A stretch of DNA of 7,281 nucleotides from an uncultured Collinsella sp. (GTDB lineage Bacteria > Actinomycetota > Coriobacteriia > Coriobacteriales > Coriobacteriaceae), in contig CAJJYO010000081.1 in assembly GCA_905197385.1 (NCBI GenBank), positions 1 through 7,281 on the forward strand, given 5' to 3'. The position numbers and the translations under genes were made by a program. Of this stretch, positions 6,769 through 7,281 are shown one piece after another. The notes under the pieces were generated by a model. The model was not told the origin of the DNA. It ran no database searches and saw only the letters and a list, made by a program, of their open reading frames with translations. Position 1 is the first letter of the stretch, and every line of letters begins with the position of its first letter.

Positions 6769-7281
6769 CTACACGCCGACGACCACGAAGACAAACGCCA
6801 GAACGGCGATGCCCACGACGGCCCAGGTCTGATTGCCAAGCACCTTAAAACGCGAACGCGAGCAGGAGTTCTCGATCACGCCGCACACGACAAAGTCGAT
6901 CAGGCACTTCACCAGGAAGATGACTGCGCCCAGAACGGCGGCGGCGCCCACGGTCGCGGGCTCGCCCCAGGGGACGAAGATCGCGCAGAACCAGGCGACG
7001 ACCAGGACCTGCTTCATGGACATGGCGAGCTTGGCCATCGCAAGCGACGGGCCGGAAAGCTCGGCGAGCGGACCCTCCTGAAGCTCCTGCTCGGCCTCGG
7101 CCTGATCAAACGGCAGCTTGCCGAGTTCCATGTAGCAGGCAATCGCAAAGGCGATGCCGGCGAGGATCACGGCGACCGGCGCGTCGACGGCGCCCGTCAT
7201 GATGTGCTGACCCATGGTGGCGATGTCGGTGGAACCGCACACCAGGGCGGCGGCAAACAGCGCCAGCAGCATGGACGGCTC
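6769..7281 (-). CDS. hyfC: Hydrogenase-4 membrane anchor subunit HyfC (HycD/NuoH-like), 3' part
   Basis: This is the NuoH-like membrane subunit that anchors the hydrogenase module and links it to the antiporter-like arm. The C-terminal 170 residues are in the window. The frame remains open at the right edge (codons for Glu-Pro-Ser precede a Met at 7270-7272), so that Met is internal and the true start lies outside. Family members are ~305-320 residues, so a little over half is present. The family signature is clear: the cytoplasmic loop MELGKLPFDQAEAEQELQ followed by EGPLAELSGPSLAMAK, with acidic residues thought to lie near the quinone-site equivalent. About five hydrophobic segments are visible, with a basic loop SCSRSRFK before the last. 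The stop TAG is at 6769-6771, 15 bases before hyfD. Named hyfC over hycD because hyfD, hyfE and hyfF follow. Confidence 0.92.
   Translation of the reverse strand, partial: EPSMLLALFAAALVCGSTDIATMGQHIMTGAVDAPVAVILAGIAFAIACYMELGKLPFDQAEAEQELQEGPLAELSGPSLAMAKLAMSMKQVLVVAWFCAIFVPWGEPATVGAAAVLGAVIFLVKCLIDFVVCGVIENSCSRSRFKVLGNQTWAVVGIAVLAFVFVVVGV

Overview
This window is a single minus-strand operon for a membrane-bound, energy-converting group 4 [NiFe] hydrogenase of the hydrogenase-4 (Hyf) / formate hydrogenlyase type. Reading in the direction of transcription (right to left), the order is hyfC (3' part only), hyfD, hyfE, hyfF, hyfG, hyfH and hyfI (5' part only). This is the same order as the enterobacterial hyf operon. 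The presence of hyfD, hyfE and hyfF separates it from the simpler hyc (hydrogenase-3) layout. Genes are packed with gaps of 15, 13, 3, 3, 1 and 2 bases, each start has its own purine-rich Shine-Dalgarno sequence, and no gene-free stretch longer than 15 bases exists. I saw no RNA gene, insertion sequence, CRISPR array, promoter or terminator; the promoter should lie beyond the right edge.

The products would form one complex. HyfC, HyfD, HyfE and HyfF make the membrane arm, with HyfD and HyfF being antiporter-like proton- or sodium-translocating subunits. HyfG (catalytic, NiFe site), HyfH (polyferredoxin-like) and HyfI (4Fe-4S) make the cytoplasmic arm that passes electrons to protons to form H2. 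The expected electron donor (formate dehydrogenase or ferredoxin), hyfA, hyfB, and the maturation genes are outside the window.

The host of positions ~450-7281 appears to be a G+C-rich anaerobe with strong GAG/AAG/CTC/ATC codon preference and strong Shine-Dalgarno sites. A gut actinobacterium of the Coriobacteriia (Collinsella-like) would fit, but this is an inference from style, not a proven assignment.

The most notable observation is at the left end. From the window edge to about position 411-458 the hyfI gene switches abruptly to a different codon style (Lys always AAA, Asp nearly always GAT, many ATT), and the protein it encodes reads, from memory, almost exactly like enterobacterial HycG. 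The reading frame is unbroken across the switch, and the switch sits in the highly conserved CGGCNGC cluster motif. Either this contig is an assembly chimera between a Collinsella-like genome and an enterobacterium, joined at a shared conserved stretch, or it is a genuine mosaic gene. I consider the artefact more likely. The rest of the window is a well-formed but recognisable system.
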